Shown here: piece after piece, positions 7,548 through 17,805 of the stretch | Layout of the letters: each line of letters begins with the position of its first letter | How positions within the stretch are numbered: the first letter of the stretch is position 1 | DNA from: Gelatoporia subvermispora B | Lineage: Eukaryota; Basidiomycota; Agaricomycetes; Polyporales; Gelatoporiaceae | Assembly: GCA_000320605.2 (NCBI GenBank) | Contig: KB445799.1 | Location: forward strand, 387,625 to 410,129 | Length of the DNA stretch: 22,505 nucleotides | Direction of reading: 5' to 3' | Notes under the pieces: model-generated | Databases searched by the model: none | What the model saw: the letters and a program-made list of their open reading frames with translations, nothing else | What the model was told of the DNA's origin: nothing | Made by a program: the position numbers and the translations under genes

Positions 7548-8820
7548 TGTTCACATGTCTTCTGTGGTTTAATCTTCTTCTCACATTGAGGTTTACCCTA
7601 CTTCTTACATTGAGTCGCCTTATGAGATTCCACCACCATATGTATAGCACAGCACTGAATTGGCCACCATTGTTTCTACTATACTAGATGCTAGTCAGAG
7701 TGCGCTGAACACCCCGGCTTATGAGTATATACATAACCTAAATAGTGTTATTGGTCTCAGTTTTAACTTGATGATATACTTATCTGCACCTTCACTCAGT
7801 AAACATGCAAACATGTTTATTTAGGCTTTCAGATACACCTTGCATGTAATTTTGCAGCTTCATCATGCACTTGCCAGTACTATTTTCAAGAATGCGTTTC
7901 CCAGGGCTATTGAACATGTCAGGACTCTGACAAAGAAACTCAAGTATATCCAGAGGGTTACATGTCACAGCAATAGGCACAGGATTACAAATGAAAAGAT
8001 TGTCTAAGTATTTCTGTAGTGGCCAGTTGTTCAAACAAACTAAATGCATGTCATGTGCACTATAGTATATGTATATGCTTTTGTGACAGGCACATCTTGC
8101 CCTTATGGGTAAGGGGGAAATTATATTTTCCAGTGGGCTACCTGTGCATGTGGTTTTGAAATCATGCTCCTCCTGCAAAGAGAAGGCAAGGGGCTTAAAG
8201 ACAGGCAGGTTACCAGATGCACATCTTGGAATGAGCGCAATGGGAAATACTGGCAATATGGCTAGGAATCAGCTAGGGCTAGTGATAATATTTGAATGTG
8301 CATGGGAAACCTGGCACACCATGGCAGTGTTCATTGTTTACCTCTCTTATAACTGCGGGCCGTGTGGGTCAGGATACTGGCGAGATATGGTGAGAGACAA
8401 GCGAGATCTGGTCATTCAGTGGGCTTAAGTCTAGCATAGTTGAGGTAGGCAGGTGGTGCCAGACAGGAGAGTGATCTGAAGGCATGTTAATAGGCCTAGG
8501 AGAGCTGGATGAAGTGCAGACAGGATCTTAGTCATATGTGCACTGTGTTAGTCCTGGTAGTTGAGAGGTGCACCCATGGAGGTTATTTGCGCACCCAACC
8601 TTGCTCTATGGTCTAGCACTGTAGGGGCATTGCAACTGCTTCTATCTAGTTATTGACATAGTGTCTAGCACTTCCTCTATCCACTCAGAACCCCTTGTGA
8701 ACATTCTGTGATCTCAGGGGCTGGGATCATGAGTGCTGTCTCCAGGCTACAGCAGAGCTGCAACACTATGTGCATGCCAACAGTCATACTAGAATGTCTC
8801 CACTTTATGCTAATATGCCT
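7548..8820. other. Stretch with no confident gene
   Basis: The only long frame is a minus-strand run of 154 codons at 7792-8256. It includes NWPLQKYLDNLFICNP and PLDILEFLCQSPDMFNSPGK. It is longer than expected for this composition but has no recognised motif, so it may be a decayed host exon. The rest (8260-8820) has many stops in all frames. Near 8731-8823 a plus-strand run ends in CTCTAG, a possible splice acceptor for the frame at 8825. Confidence 0.35.
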
Positions 8821-8824
8821 CTAG

Positions 8825-9640
8825 GTCTCAAATACTATCCCAGAAATATCACCCAATGCAGCTGCAAAGCTCTGGGAGCATAATACTATCATATGCCTTT
8901 TTGAACTGGTCTGCAGCCAGAGCAATATTAAAAAGCTAGGTGACATCTTTGCTACTAGTGTGCCTGATCTCGCACAGCTGGGTCTCAAGATGGCCATGCT
9001 GGGGATTATCCATGGGTTGTTGCTGGCATACCAGGAGCTACTATTACATGGCATGGCGGTATTGTGAGTTACATACTATAGCTATAACTTGCTACAGTCT
9101 GGAGATGCTGCGAAGTTTATGAAGGCCGTTCAAGGCCAACTGCGGCATGCTCATTCACAGAATTGTCAGACTACCACCACTCTCATACAGACCTTTGTTA
9201 CTGATGACTTTTTCTCCTCTGAACACCACTTGCACAGGCCAATAGGCCATCTGCTCACACAGCTCGGCAAGCTCAGCAAGTGCTTCGCCACCTTTCTCGC
9301 AGTTGGGTGCATTGCAGCTGCAGTTGGGAGTGAGATAAAGCCCTTTTTCAATTCCATCATGGTGTACATCAAGCAGGGCCTACAGATGGACAGAAAGAAA
9401 AATGTGCCCTCCAAGGAGCCCACCTTTCAATGTGCCGACATGCTCGCAGAAATGGCCAGCCTGTCCAACCAGCTTGATCTTATATTTGTGCACCATGCGG
9501 GCCGAGTAAGCATACTTTTGCCCAGCCTCCCCACCCCCCTCTCATTGTGGTGCCCAAGTACTATGCTGCTGAGCCTGCCCCCTGCACAGATTTCTCCATC
9601 ATGGCTTCCCCGAGACCATTACCCTGCTTCTCTTAACTAA
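8825..9640 (+). pseudogene. Unknown helical protein, long frame with one stop or tiny intron
   Basis: One frame runs from 8825 to the TAA at 9638-9640, about 272 codons, broken only by TGA at 9065-9067. That stop lies inside a 39-nt segment (9059-9097) that starts with GT and ends with CTACAG and keeps frame, so it could be a very short intron or a nonsense mutation. A TAG just before 8825 looks like a splice acceptor (CTCTAG). The product appears helical: SNIKKLGDIFATSVPDLAQL, then QLGLKMAMLGIIHGLLLAYQ, then AKFMKAVQGQLRHAHSQNCQ. A GTAAGC donor near 9510 follows HHAGR, so the true frame may be spliced there, and another frame nearby reads VVPKYYAAEPAPCTDFSIM. No family recognised. It is the best preserved host coding sequence in the window. 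Confidence 0.5.
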
Positions 9641-9707
9641 CTGGGAGTTCATGCACTGCCCATCCTAGCTGTTTTGCCCTAGCAGTGCTGAGCATGTACA
9701 GCTGGGT

Positions 9708-10163
9708 GTGTGCTGCATGGGGCACCTGTCAGTTGAGAGACAGTGTGGTGGTCACAGAGTATGCCCTGTGCTACTAGCACTTCACTCCTGCTCTGCCTCA
9801 GGCCTAGCTATTATTGTGGCCTGCAAACACTTTATCCAGCCCACTGAGAAGGGCCAGCTCCTGCTCACTTCAGTAAGGATGCTATGCACTCGGTGTGAAA
9901 AAGTGTGGTGCTCTAGTACTGCAGGACCACTCCGAGTTGCACTGCACCACTACTGTGCGTGTGTAGCATCACACTGCTGGTTTGTTGCCAGAGACTGCCT
10001 TTGCTACTCACCTGCCCAAACAACTGCCAGTATGATGCTCCTTGATGTGCTCAGTACTGCATGTGTAGCTGCTGCCAAGGTAGCTGCAAAGGTGGAGCCC
10101 AAACCTGAGCCTGAAGAGACTGATGCATATATTCACAAGCTACAGGGCCAGCCACCCAGGTAG
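9708..10163 (+). pseudogene. Decayed protein with cysteine-rich motif
   Basis: Plus-strand open frame of 151 codons ending at TAG near 10161. Around 9880-9990 it encodes CTRCEKVWC and, 14 residues later, CACVASHC. This paired-cysteine layout resembles small zinc-binding motifs (CTRC...C...C..C...C) seen in repeated basidiomycete proteins. A Lys/Glu/Pro stretch (VEPKPEPEETDAY) follows. It lies just downstream of, and on the same strand as, 8825-9640, so both may be exons of one gene. The second half of the motif has lost the regular C-X2-C spacing, as expected in a degraded copy. Identity is unknown. Confidence 0.4.
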
Positions 10164-10393
10164 TAGTTTACTTTGTGCATGTGCCAGTTACGATAGCCCT
10201 GTATCTTTTGGCAGAATCTGGCCTCTCACTTATTTTCTTCAGTTACCATGGTGCTCCTTTACGGCTGGAGACGCAAAATTGCTTTGTGCACCTTGGTTGG
10301 CAGTTTCACACTGCTCACTCTTGTTCCCCCTGTGTGTGACACTGGTAATGGTGCTGCTACAAACTTTGAATACCTATATTCATTTTATATGAT

Positions 10394-10839
10394 GTGCTTG
10401 TGCACTACCCTATTCTAGTGCAGTGCACTTCAAGCCCTAATCTCCAGACTAAACCACTTTTGCTATTTGCTTCGCTATGCTTTATCATCCAAATGCACAA
10501 ATGCTGCAAACTTATATTCAGCCCGCACAGCTGCCTTTCCTGCCAATTGCAGTTTTTCTCTATATTTGTGTTAAATCCCCATGGGACACAAAGAAGTCAC
10601 AATGAAAATCCCGGTAGACAGCTGCAGAGTCTTCTTAGCTGCCTCGACTGTGAGGCCATAGCGCACTTGTATGAAGTAAGTACTGCTCAGAGCATTCCTA
10701 CTTGGGCACATAGTTTGTCACCCAGGGATAAGGTTGATACTTACAATGTATTGCCCTGCAGGTAGATTTAGTACTAGTGGCACTAACCAATATAATGTGC
10801 TGGCTATCATCTGAGCTGCTAAGCACCTACCTTGAATAA
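10394..10839 (+). pseudogene. Spliced coding remnant, unknown protein
   Basis: The frame ending LSCLDCEAIAHLYE meets a GTAAGT donor at 10676. An acceptor CCTGCAG ends at 10761, giving an 86-nt intron. After it the frame continues VDLVLVALTNIMCWLSSELL and stops at TAA 10837-10839. Joining at these sites keeps phase. Only the part from about 10570 looks protein-like; upstream it may be intronic. Family not recognised. Same strand as the two preceding remnants. Confidence 0.4.
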
Positions 10840-11500
10840 ATGCAGGATAATTCACCACCCAAAGGTGCCATTCTGCATTATGCACCATGATTTGCTTTGA
10901 ACCATCATATACCCCTTAGTATTCCCTTTTTTCAGTGGCTGCTGGGGGTTCATGCAGTAAATTGAAGTGCTGAGTCACTCTCTGAAGCTAGCCATAACCT
11001 CCTCTAGAAGCCTGTTTTGCACCATATTCCAGAAGAGTGCAAAGGCAGAACATGCACGGCAGTCTGACTTGGCTATTTTCTCTGCTAATAGTGACGTGGA
11101 GATGTTTTGCACCTGGTTAAATACAGGTGCACTTCTAGATTCTGCTAACTATCCAATTTGTACCATTTTACCAGAATTTTTCTTCTAAGTATTGATTAAA
11201 TTTGAATGTGCGCAGCACATAGCAAGTTGTGCTAGATCACTTACCCGAATATTCTGATGCTAATTCACCTATTGGTGCACAATCTCGTTGATCTACTTGA
11301 GAACTTTGCCTGACCCGCAGAAGTCCCTGATAACAAGAAGAACTACTTCTCCGGTGATGCTATTGACAATGCAGGTACTTTTATTTGCCTGCACAATATA
11401 TAGGTAGGTCTCCTTGCCCAGGACCTGGGGTACAGCCTGCTCCTGCCTCTTATTAGGTTGTGCCCCTTTAGCACAATGATTAGCACAGTCATTGTAAATT
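10840..11500. other. Stretch with only weak coding remnants
   Basis: A plus frame at 10967-11188 (KSAKAEHARQSDLAIFSANS and so on) ends at TAA and may be an exon remnant of the upstream gene. A GGTTAAATACAGGTGC context inside it could be a splice acceptor. From 11190 to 11500 all frames are short. I see no RNA gene. Confidence 0.3.
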
Positions 11501-11514
11501 TTCTGCCACTAGTT

Positions 11515-11595
11515 AACTTTAGCCTTGTACTACAATCTGCCCACAACTGTGCAGGAAGTGGTGTGTTACTTATGGACCAGTATTTAACACTTCAT
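11515..11595 (+). repeat. Conserved module tail, copy 2
   Basis: Reads SLVLQSAHNCAGSGVLL on the plus strand. The DNA matches the reverse complement of 18940-19020 closely, with the shared block TACAATCTGCCCACAAC and then GTGCAGGAAGTGGTGTGT. Copies 1 and 4 share the start of this block (VLQ[SF]AH) but then diverge. It leads directly into the array at 11596. Confidence 0.6.
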
Positions 11596-12240
11596 ACAAT
11601 GTGAGATTTATCGTCAGTGCACCACATACACAATGTGGGACACATTGTTAGCGTGATATATACACAATATGGGGCACATTGTAGCATATAATTTTAACAG
11701 CCCTGGAGCACATTGTATGTGTCTGTAACAATATAGGGCACATTGTAGCATATAATTTTAACAATCCTGGAGTACATTGTAGTAAATAATTATGACAATT
11801 TTGAAGCATATTATATACATTTGGAATTATGTGAGCCACATTGTAGTAGATAAGTGTAACAATTCTGAAGCACATTGTATGTATTTGTAACAATGTGAGC
11901 CACATTGTAGTAGATAATTATAATAACCCTAGAGCACATTGTACACATCTATAACAATGTGAGCTATATTGTAGCGCATAAATATGATAATATGGGCTAT
12001 AAAATGACAATTTTGAAGGTTGCTACTAAATCAGCTATTATACTATGAAAAAATTGAACACTATAATGATATATTGCACATGTTTCCAAACAATATGGCT
12101 CACATTGTAATATTTGTTGGGTACAATGTGCACCACATTGTATTAGCTATAAACAATGTGGCTCATATTGTAATAGCTTAACCCAACCCCAGGTCAGGTT
12201 AGTGACAGTGTGGCTCACATTGTAATGGCTTAGCCTAACT
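11596..12240 (+). repeat. Palindrome array, copy 2
   Basis: Contains perfect 8-3-8 palindromes ACAATGTG-NNN-CACATTGT at 11630-11648 (GGA), 11890-11908 (AGC) and 12123-12141 (CAC), and near-perfect ones at 11664, 11728, 11826, 11954, 12090, 12153 and 12205. Starts step 34, 34, 64, 98 (64+34), 64 and 64 bp, so the middle is a tandem repeat with a 64-bp period holding three half-sites per unit. At the distal end (12153-12240) the unit changes to about 51 bp and includes a second imperfect palindrome, CTTAACCCAACCCCAGG with GGTTAG. It is the inverted partner of 18694-18928. Confidence 0.88.
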
Positions 12241-12900
12241 CTAGGGTAGTTTAGTGGGATGCTTTCAGATTTAGACAATTACAATTGATGCTATACTGAT
12301 AGCTTTCACAGTTGACTCTATATGATAGTGCAGTAAATCTAATAGTAGCAAAATGCTTGGAGTATAATTTGCTGATAATACATACTGGTGATAAGAAGTA
12401 CGGGAAGTTGTAAATAGACAAAGGTACAGATTAGTCAGTGTACAAAGGTATATTAAGAAATAAATGTAAATGTGCATGGTAGTCTTGATCAGAAAGATAA
12501 ATTTGTGTATGATTAGTATAAACAAGCCCTTGTATAGCTGTGTGTGGAAACATAGTGGCCAGCCTCGAGTTATACCGACTAAGCTCCTTAATTAAACTGC
12601 TACTAAAATAAAGCTAAACATTGTTACACATAAAAGTGCTTTAAGCCATCTCAGTTTTAAAAGTATAGAATAAACATAGAGTAGTACAACTATTTTAAAA
12701 GTCTATACAGAACATGAATTATAATGGCCCTGGTCCCCATGGTACTGGTACAGCACATGCATGATATATCTCAGCAGCACATTTTCCCAATGTTCTTAGG
12801 AATGCAGTCACCTGACATGCAATGCAAATAAGTTGTGCTCACCAATGATTATTGTCATTGATAATTTATTCTTGGGGAAAAGCAGGACCTTAAGTCTCAA
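12241..12900. other. AT-rich stretch, no gene seen
   Basis: Strongly AT-rich with frequent stops in every frame. A minus frame of 84 codons at 12271-12525 is hydrophobic and low in complexity, and I regard it as chance. There are no palindromes of the array type after 12223. Confidence 0.5.
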
Positions 12901-12929
12901 ACCATCTCACTGGATATTGTCTGAAAATA

Positions 12930-14235
12930 CATCGGTGCTTTTTGATATCAGAAACTTGCAAGTTTATATTGAACAACACTCACAATGATAAAGAGGGCAG
13001 TTTGACACTGTTCTCAGTTGCTCAGATGTGCCACATCCTTAGCAAACCTGCCTTGAATATATTATAGATGAAACAGACAAGTCTTGCAAACTTTATTATG
13101 TGTCTTCTAGAAGACTCCTGGAAAGTAGAGCATATCAACAACGAACATCGAAAGATACAAGTGGTAGTAAGGATCATATATGTAGATCTATACTTAATAC
13201 TTACTTTCATTGAATTATAGGTGCTTACCAGGCCTCTTTACTCAAAGGATCTGGATAGGTTTTAGCCCTATTCACACTGAATTAAATATATACCCCCCCA
13301 AAGAGCTTTGGGAAAATTGCAATAACATTTGGCCATTGCTAAGGATGGTGCAGGTACTCAGTCGCTATCGCATATACCCACCACTCCTGCCATCCCTGCA
13401 TAGATTATCCCCTTGCAAGAAATGTGCAGAAATCCTCCTAGATTCCCTTCTGTGCAATGGTGTGCAAGAGCTGCACATTGAGGACCACTTTCTAAGTCTC
13501 AGTCCCAAGACCATCATAATAGTGGTAGTAAATGTCATGCATATAATGCACAACCTCATATCCTTGACAATCAGCATTTCCAAAAATAACTTGCTATCAT
13601 CAACATTACCCTGCATGCTAGCTAATCACCTTCGCAGCCTGCAAGAGGTAGCTATCGACCTACCAAGGGAACTTGCAAGAGCTAGTGGGTGGGTGACTGG
13701 GTTGGCTTTTTCTGCCTAGCCTCACTACACTATCCTTGCAAGTAGTAGTGCTTCCTGTTAGTCAACTCAACAAGGCATGGTGAGTAAGTGCTGTGGTTGG
13801 CTTCAAGCAGCTGCGCAAGCTCAATCTGTTGGTCAACTCTCTTCTGAAAGCAGCTGCAATGCTGAGCAGCTTGAACAAGTCCTCCATTATTCACTTCACC
13901 ATTTCTGTGTACAGCAATATACATGCTATTGCAGATGCTGTTGGGACTTTCATGAAAGCTGTTGCATTTATGTTCTTTCTACTTATGCAATTTCTAGTCA
14001 TCTGTTACCTTGCTCTGCTACCAGAACAGGAGCAGTACACCTTGTCTCTAATGTCATGAAAATAATGCTCGCATTTGAGCATCTGGAGTATCTTGCGCTA
14101 TACTTTGGAGTGCCCATCCAGGTCTCTAACAGCGAGATTAAAGAATATACGAAAACAAGGTTGCACTTGCACCATCTGGTACCCTCTAGGTGCCATCATT
14201 TGGCAGACATGAACACTTGCTCCTGGCCACTTTAA
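12930..14235 (+). pseudogene. F-box/leucine-rich repeat protein pseudogene (Agaricomycete type)
   Basis: The translation follows the common mushroom F-box plan. An N-terminal segment reads HRCFLISETCKFIL, then SLTLFSVAQMCHILSKPALN followed by ILW (the Trp now TAG at 13065-13067), then TSLANFIMCLLEDSWKV. An intron at 13164-13220 (57 nt, ends TTATAG) joins in frame to VLTRPLYSKDLDRF. A 1-nt frameshift at the run of seven C at 13293-13299 leads into leucine-rich repeats (LLPSLHRLSP, LHIEDHFLSLSP, MHNLISLTISIS, LRSLQEVAIDLP), and further shifts near 13720 and 13980 into FKQLRKLNLLVNSLLKAAAM and EHLEYLALYFGVP. Such proteins would act as substrate receptors of SCF ubiquitin ligases. The TAG, further stops and frameshifts make it non-functional. 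Start and end are approximate. Confidence 0.8.
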
Positions 14236-14470
14236 ATAGGCTCATACTCAAATGCCTTGTTTCATTTGCAAGATACTGTCACTGCCAGCAGTCACGCCTG
14301 ATCAACACATACCAGCATAGTTGGCCATTGTGTGGTACAGATTGCCCCAAATCCCTTGATCCTGGCTGTACGAAGTTGTGTTAGTTCTCTGAAAGGGCAA
14401 CTGAAACTCAAAACTCACAACAGAGCAAGACCTGGCCATGCTTCATTGCACTCACTTTCACAGGGCTGAT

Positions 14471-14962
14471 GTTGACTTTGATTGCCGCCTCATGAAACTT
14501 CCTCTGAGTATCAGATTCCTTCTCCGGCTTGATAGCACCTGACAACACAGATTGCAGTGTGAAGCCCTCGAATTTAATCAGCACCTGGTCAAATCACAAA
14601 TCAAACATGAACACACCCGGTACTGAGACCTCGCAAATTTCGATGTCTTGAGCAGGGCCGACAGCAGCACACTATTTACCCTTTCCAATGGACCCCCTCG
14701 TAGAACCGGCAGGTCATGGGTTCAGCACAGACAACTGAGTCAAACATGACAAATGGAAGGCAAAACAGACTCCACGATAGACCCAATGACCGAAGAAGCT
14801 CCCAAAGTGCTTTGTGACATCGGAGAGATATTTCCAAAGCTCTGTAAGGCTCTAGTGTGAAGCCTTTGAAGGCAAGCATCCAGTACCCTATTAACGGTCT
14901 CTCTGTTGCAACACATATTGATGTCTTTGATTGCCTCGTGCAGACCATATTTGAACAATAAC
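14471..14962 (+). pseudogene. Unknown protein pseudogene with TGA-only stops
   Basis: One plus-strand frame reads from 14471 to 14860 with in-frame stops at 14540, 14624 and 14747 and a final one at 14858, all TGA. Between them the sequence is protein-like: DFDCRLMKLPLSIRFLLRLD, QHRLQCEALEFNQHLVKSQI, DLANFDVLSRADSSTLFTLS, TIDPMTEEAPKVLCDIGEIF. A frame change near 14850 gives GSSVKPLKASIQYPINGLSV and continues to a TAA near 14961. Each TGA could come from CGA or TGG by one transition. Minus-strand frames at 14676-15032 and 14740-14994 are shadows. Family not recognised. Confidence 0.5.
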
Positions 14963-15429
14963 AAGAACTCACAGTTTGCAAGTGGATAAAACAAATTCCT
15001 TCCAAGCTGATGACATGTGCATCTACAGGCAAAGTGTTAGAGAATTATCTGATCATTAGATCTAATTTTTTCTAGTATACACAAATATGTCACAGAGACA
15101 GACCAACAGTCTTGTATTCTCTCTCAATCTTGGCTCTTGGATTTTAGGAGTCAGGTGATTCCCCAGTCTAGATTAATTCAGAGTTAGACTTGGTCTAGAA
15201 CCAGCCCAGACCTGTTGATCCTCTATCAGTGATGTGACTCATTCCCCTATGTGCACGAGTCAGAACAACGTCAGAATGGTCAGTATGACTCTAGATGACC
15301 CAAGATGACTGATGGGCTTGGTAAGGCACTGTAGGTGTCACATGATCATTTTAAATAGGTTTCTGTGATGTACATAAGCAGTCTAGGTCTGAGCTGAGTT
15401 CCCCAGTGACTCACATCAGACTCTAGATA
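14963..15429. other. Stretch with no gene seen
   Basis: There are many stops in all frames. The phrase ACTCACATCAGACTCTAG recurs at about 15409-15426 and 15465-15482, a short local repeat. Several GACTCTAG/GTCTAG-like words occur between 15170 and 15480, but no larger unit was found. Confidence 0.4.
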
Positions 15430-15998
15430 AGCAGCACTTCTAGTGTTGGCAATGTATAGAAACTCACATCAGACTCTAGTTGGTCTTGTAGTGTGAGTGT
15501 GTGGCTAAAGCCTTTGTGCACCAGCCCACTCCCTTGCCTTATTTTAACATCATGAGTTTTATCAGCCGCTGCATGGAAAAGCAGGGTGTCAGATACCAGC
15601 AACTCTACAACTGCGTCCTGGATAGCAGAAAGATATTACATATAATATATAACAGTAAACCCTGGTGACATAGCCAGAGCAACTGGGCCTCCTTCTGAGC
15701 TAAGATTATTGAAGCTGAGAAGTGTCTTGTAAGCTTCTATTTGTGATATTTTCGGGTTAACCATGACAAGGAATTGGCAAAGCCCAGGGATGCACCAATG
15801 ATGAGGACAACTGAGAGTTTTAGAGTGCAGTAATTGTCCTAGGGCTGCAATTGAGCTGCAAGGTCCTAGAAACACTGCCATTGTAAATAGCCACAGAGGA
15901 AAAGAGAGATTTTCAAGTAAACAACACACAGACTGGTAGTGCCAGTAGCAGAAGAAAGACCACCCATAGAATGTCAGTGTGAATATGTTCAGTGCCAT
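15430..15998 (-). pseudogene. Possible minus-strand coding remnant
   Basis: A minus frame of 120 codons (15636-15998) contains SSIAALGQLLHSKTL and VNPKISQIEAYKTLLSFNNL. After a short AT-rich segment ending in TATCCAG, a second minus run reads DAVVELLVSDTLLFHAAADK and GLVHKGFSHTL down to about 15430. The layout suggests two exons of a decayed gene, but the donor is uncertain and the phases do not join cleanly with the GTTTAC donor I can see. No family recognised. Confidence 0.3.
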
Positions 15999-16290
15999 TG
16001 TTTGCAGCCGCTTTTGTATGTGTTAACAAGCAAGCTAGGTAGTGTGCGGTTAATATACTACGACCACATATTGCAATCCTCACTACATGTCTATGTCTAA
16101 ATAAGTTATTTTGCATATGGATATCTTGTAGTATGGAACTAGGTACCTCAAGATTAGACCAAGTATGTACTCTACATCTCTACTTTAGTTTACATGCTAA
16201 ATTGCTACGCGTTCTAGACACTATCTGAGAATGTATTCATTAACCTTTTCCCTGACACACTGCTATGTCACATCGGTCGCTTTTTCTCCC
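15999..16290. other. Stretch with no gene seen
   Basis: Short AT-rich stretch. A 67-codon minus frame at 15913-16116 has no protein-like features. No repeat units found. Confidence 0.4.
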
Positions 16291-16296
16291 TCTGCA

Positions 16297-16673
16297 TTGT
16301 TCATGATTTATTCACCTCTTTTTCTAGTTACTTCTCTGTGCTCGCATCCTGACCTGTGCCCTATCTGGCACCCAACACATGCTTTTCCCAGCTTCCCGTA
16401 GCATGCCCTCTTGGTGCACTTCACACACCTGACGTTGTGCCATATCATTTCTCTGCTCAGTTCCAGCTAACGCACTGCTGCTAGGCCCGCTGCAAGCTTG
16501 TCACCCTTCACCCACTCTTGGGCTTTGGGCTTGCTGAACTTCCCCCAGTACTCATTGTTGCTCTCTACTCCAATTCTCTCCTGCTCTTTGCCTTGCCACT
16601 CGTCTTGGAACTGGTCCATGTCTTTTTCATCCTCTACTGTGCAGCCTTTCGTATCCTTGTCTTCCTCGTCCAA
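16297..16673 (-). pseudogene. Acidic protein with six-cysteine zinc-type motif (pseudogene)
   Basis: A minus-strand frame of 68 codons begins MDEEDKDTKGCTVEDEKDMD, passes WGKFSKPKAQEWVKGDKLAA and reaches TAG at 16467-16469. The same frame then stays open for about 55 more codons containing CVKCTKRACYGKLGKACVGC and, six residues later, another Cys: C-X2-C-X4-C-X7-C-X2-C-X6-C. This regular spacing is typical of a zinc-binding cluster, and related layouts occur in repeated proteins of mushroom-forming fungi. The single TAG could be a CAG or TGG mutation. A related but more degraded motif is at 9880-9990. The plus-strand frame at 16498-16788 is its shadow. Confidence 0.5.
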
Positions 16674-16689
16674 CGTCTCGATAATTTAC

Positions 16690-17760
16690 ACAAGTGATGG
16701 TCTCTTTAGATATGTCCAGCACAGATGCAAATGCTATAAGCAAATAAAGCCTAAGGTTTTAGAGAAATTGAAGAAGGTGACTGACTGACTGCTATCATTG
16801 CCACACTTGCCAATTAATCATGCCTAACACTGACTCTAAAGTGGGTTCTGAGTAAATCCCATCCAGCACGCCCAGCATCAATCCCAAAGTCTTATTCAAA
16901 TATAATACATGCAAAGTTATGCCTGTGATGAGAGGCCTTGACAGTAAACATTGGAAATTATGCAGTCATATTGAATCTCCAATTTGCAAACAAGTTCGTT
17001 TTACTATACTTAGGCAACACTGGAAAATTTATATGCCAATGTGCAATTTCTGGCTACAAGCGAGTCCACAAGGCAGTGGAGACAATAACAAATCATGTCT
17101 GACCCACTGCAAATGGTTATATAGACCAGACCAGGTTAGCATACTTTGCAAGGCCTCAATATGTGGCATTGTCTCAAATGGTGCATAACAGGCTCTAGAA
17201 GTGCATCTAAACACAATAGTATGCACAGAGCAGTGAGCTTTGCACAAGGATGAAGTAAACGACCAGGTTATCACATTTTGTATGATATCACTGTAAGGCA
17301 TTGCCTAAATTGCAATATAATAGAGTGCAACCATTAGTAAGTGCACAGAGCATCAAGCACTGTGTTTGCTCCTGGATAAACTGAGCAACCAACTTAGCAA
17401 ACTCTACATGGTGGTAATACACAACGTGATCTTAACCATATTATATAGTGACCAGGCACACATTCCAATCTAGCAATGGATTGTGCAAAGCACCAGGTAC
17501 TGGGTGAAGCTGCTGATTTTGCCTTAGCAAATCTTTCTGGAAACTCTGCGATATCTTCTTAGGGAGGATGTTATGATAGCCTGGATATTCATTCATACTT
17601 GTCTAGGCTGGTATTCGCGATTTATTGCAAATGTTGCATTCTGTTGCTTGATTTGCGAAATGGTCTTCAATCCTGCTGATGCAAATGATGATCCTTGCAA
17701 GAAAAACAAGCTGATGCTTCCTGGCACAAGTTAGTAACATTCAACAACATCTGCAAATAT
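16690..17760. other. Stretch with no confident gene
   Basis: Opposed frames of 89-90 codons lie at 16919-17188 (plus) and 17029-17301 (minus). They overlap and neither has a recognisable motif. The rest is AT-rich with dense stops. A short tandem GACTGACTGACTG is at about 16779-16791. Confidence 0.4.
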
Positions 17761-17805
17761 CTTGATATCTAGCATCTTCTTAAGTCCCTTTGCAATGATT
17801 ATCCA

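Noticed and set aside
11596..12240. Possible CRISPR array
   Set aside because: Repeats are imperfect palindromes with uneven steps and similar spacers, and the surrounding DNA is eukaryotic with introns. No cas genes.
12180..12240. Telomere-like TTAGGG/CCCTAA repeat
   Set aside because: The CTAACC/GGTTAG words are irregular, occur as palindrome arms and are never in simple tandem.
12271..12525. 84-codon hydrophobic minus frame
   Set aside because: Low-complexity Ile/Tyr/Leu composition matches translated AT-rich DNA.
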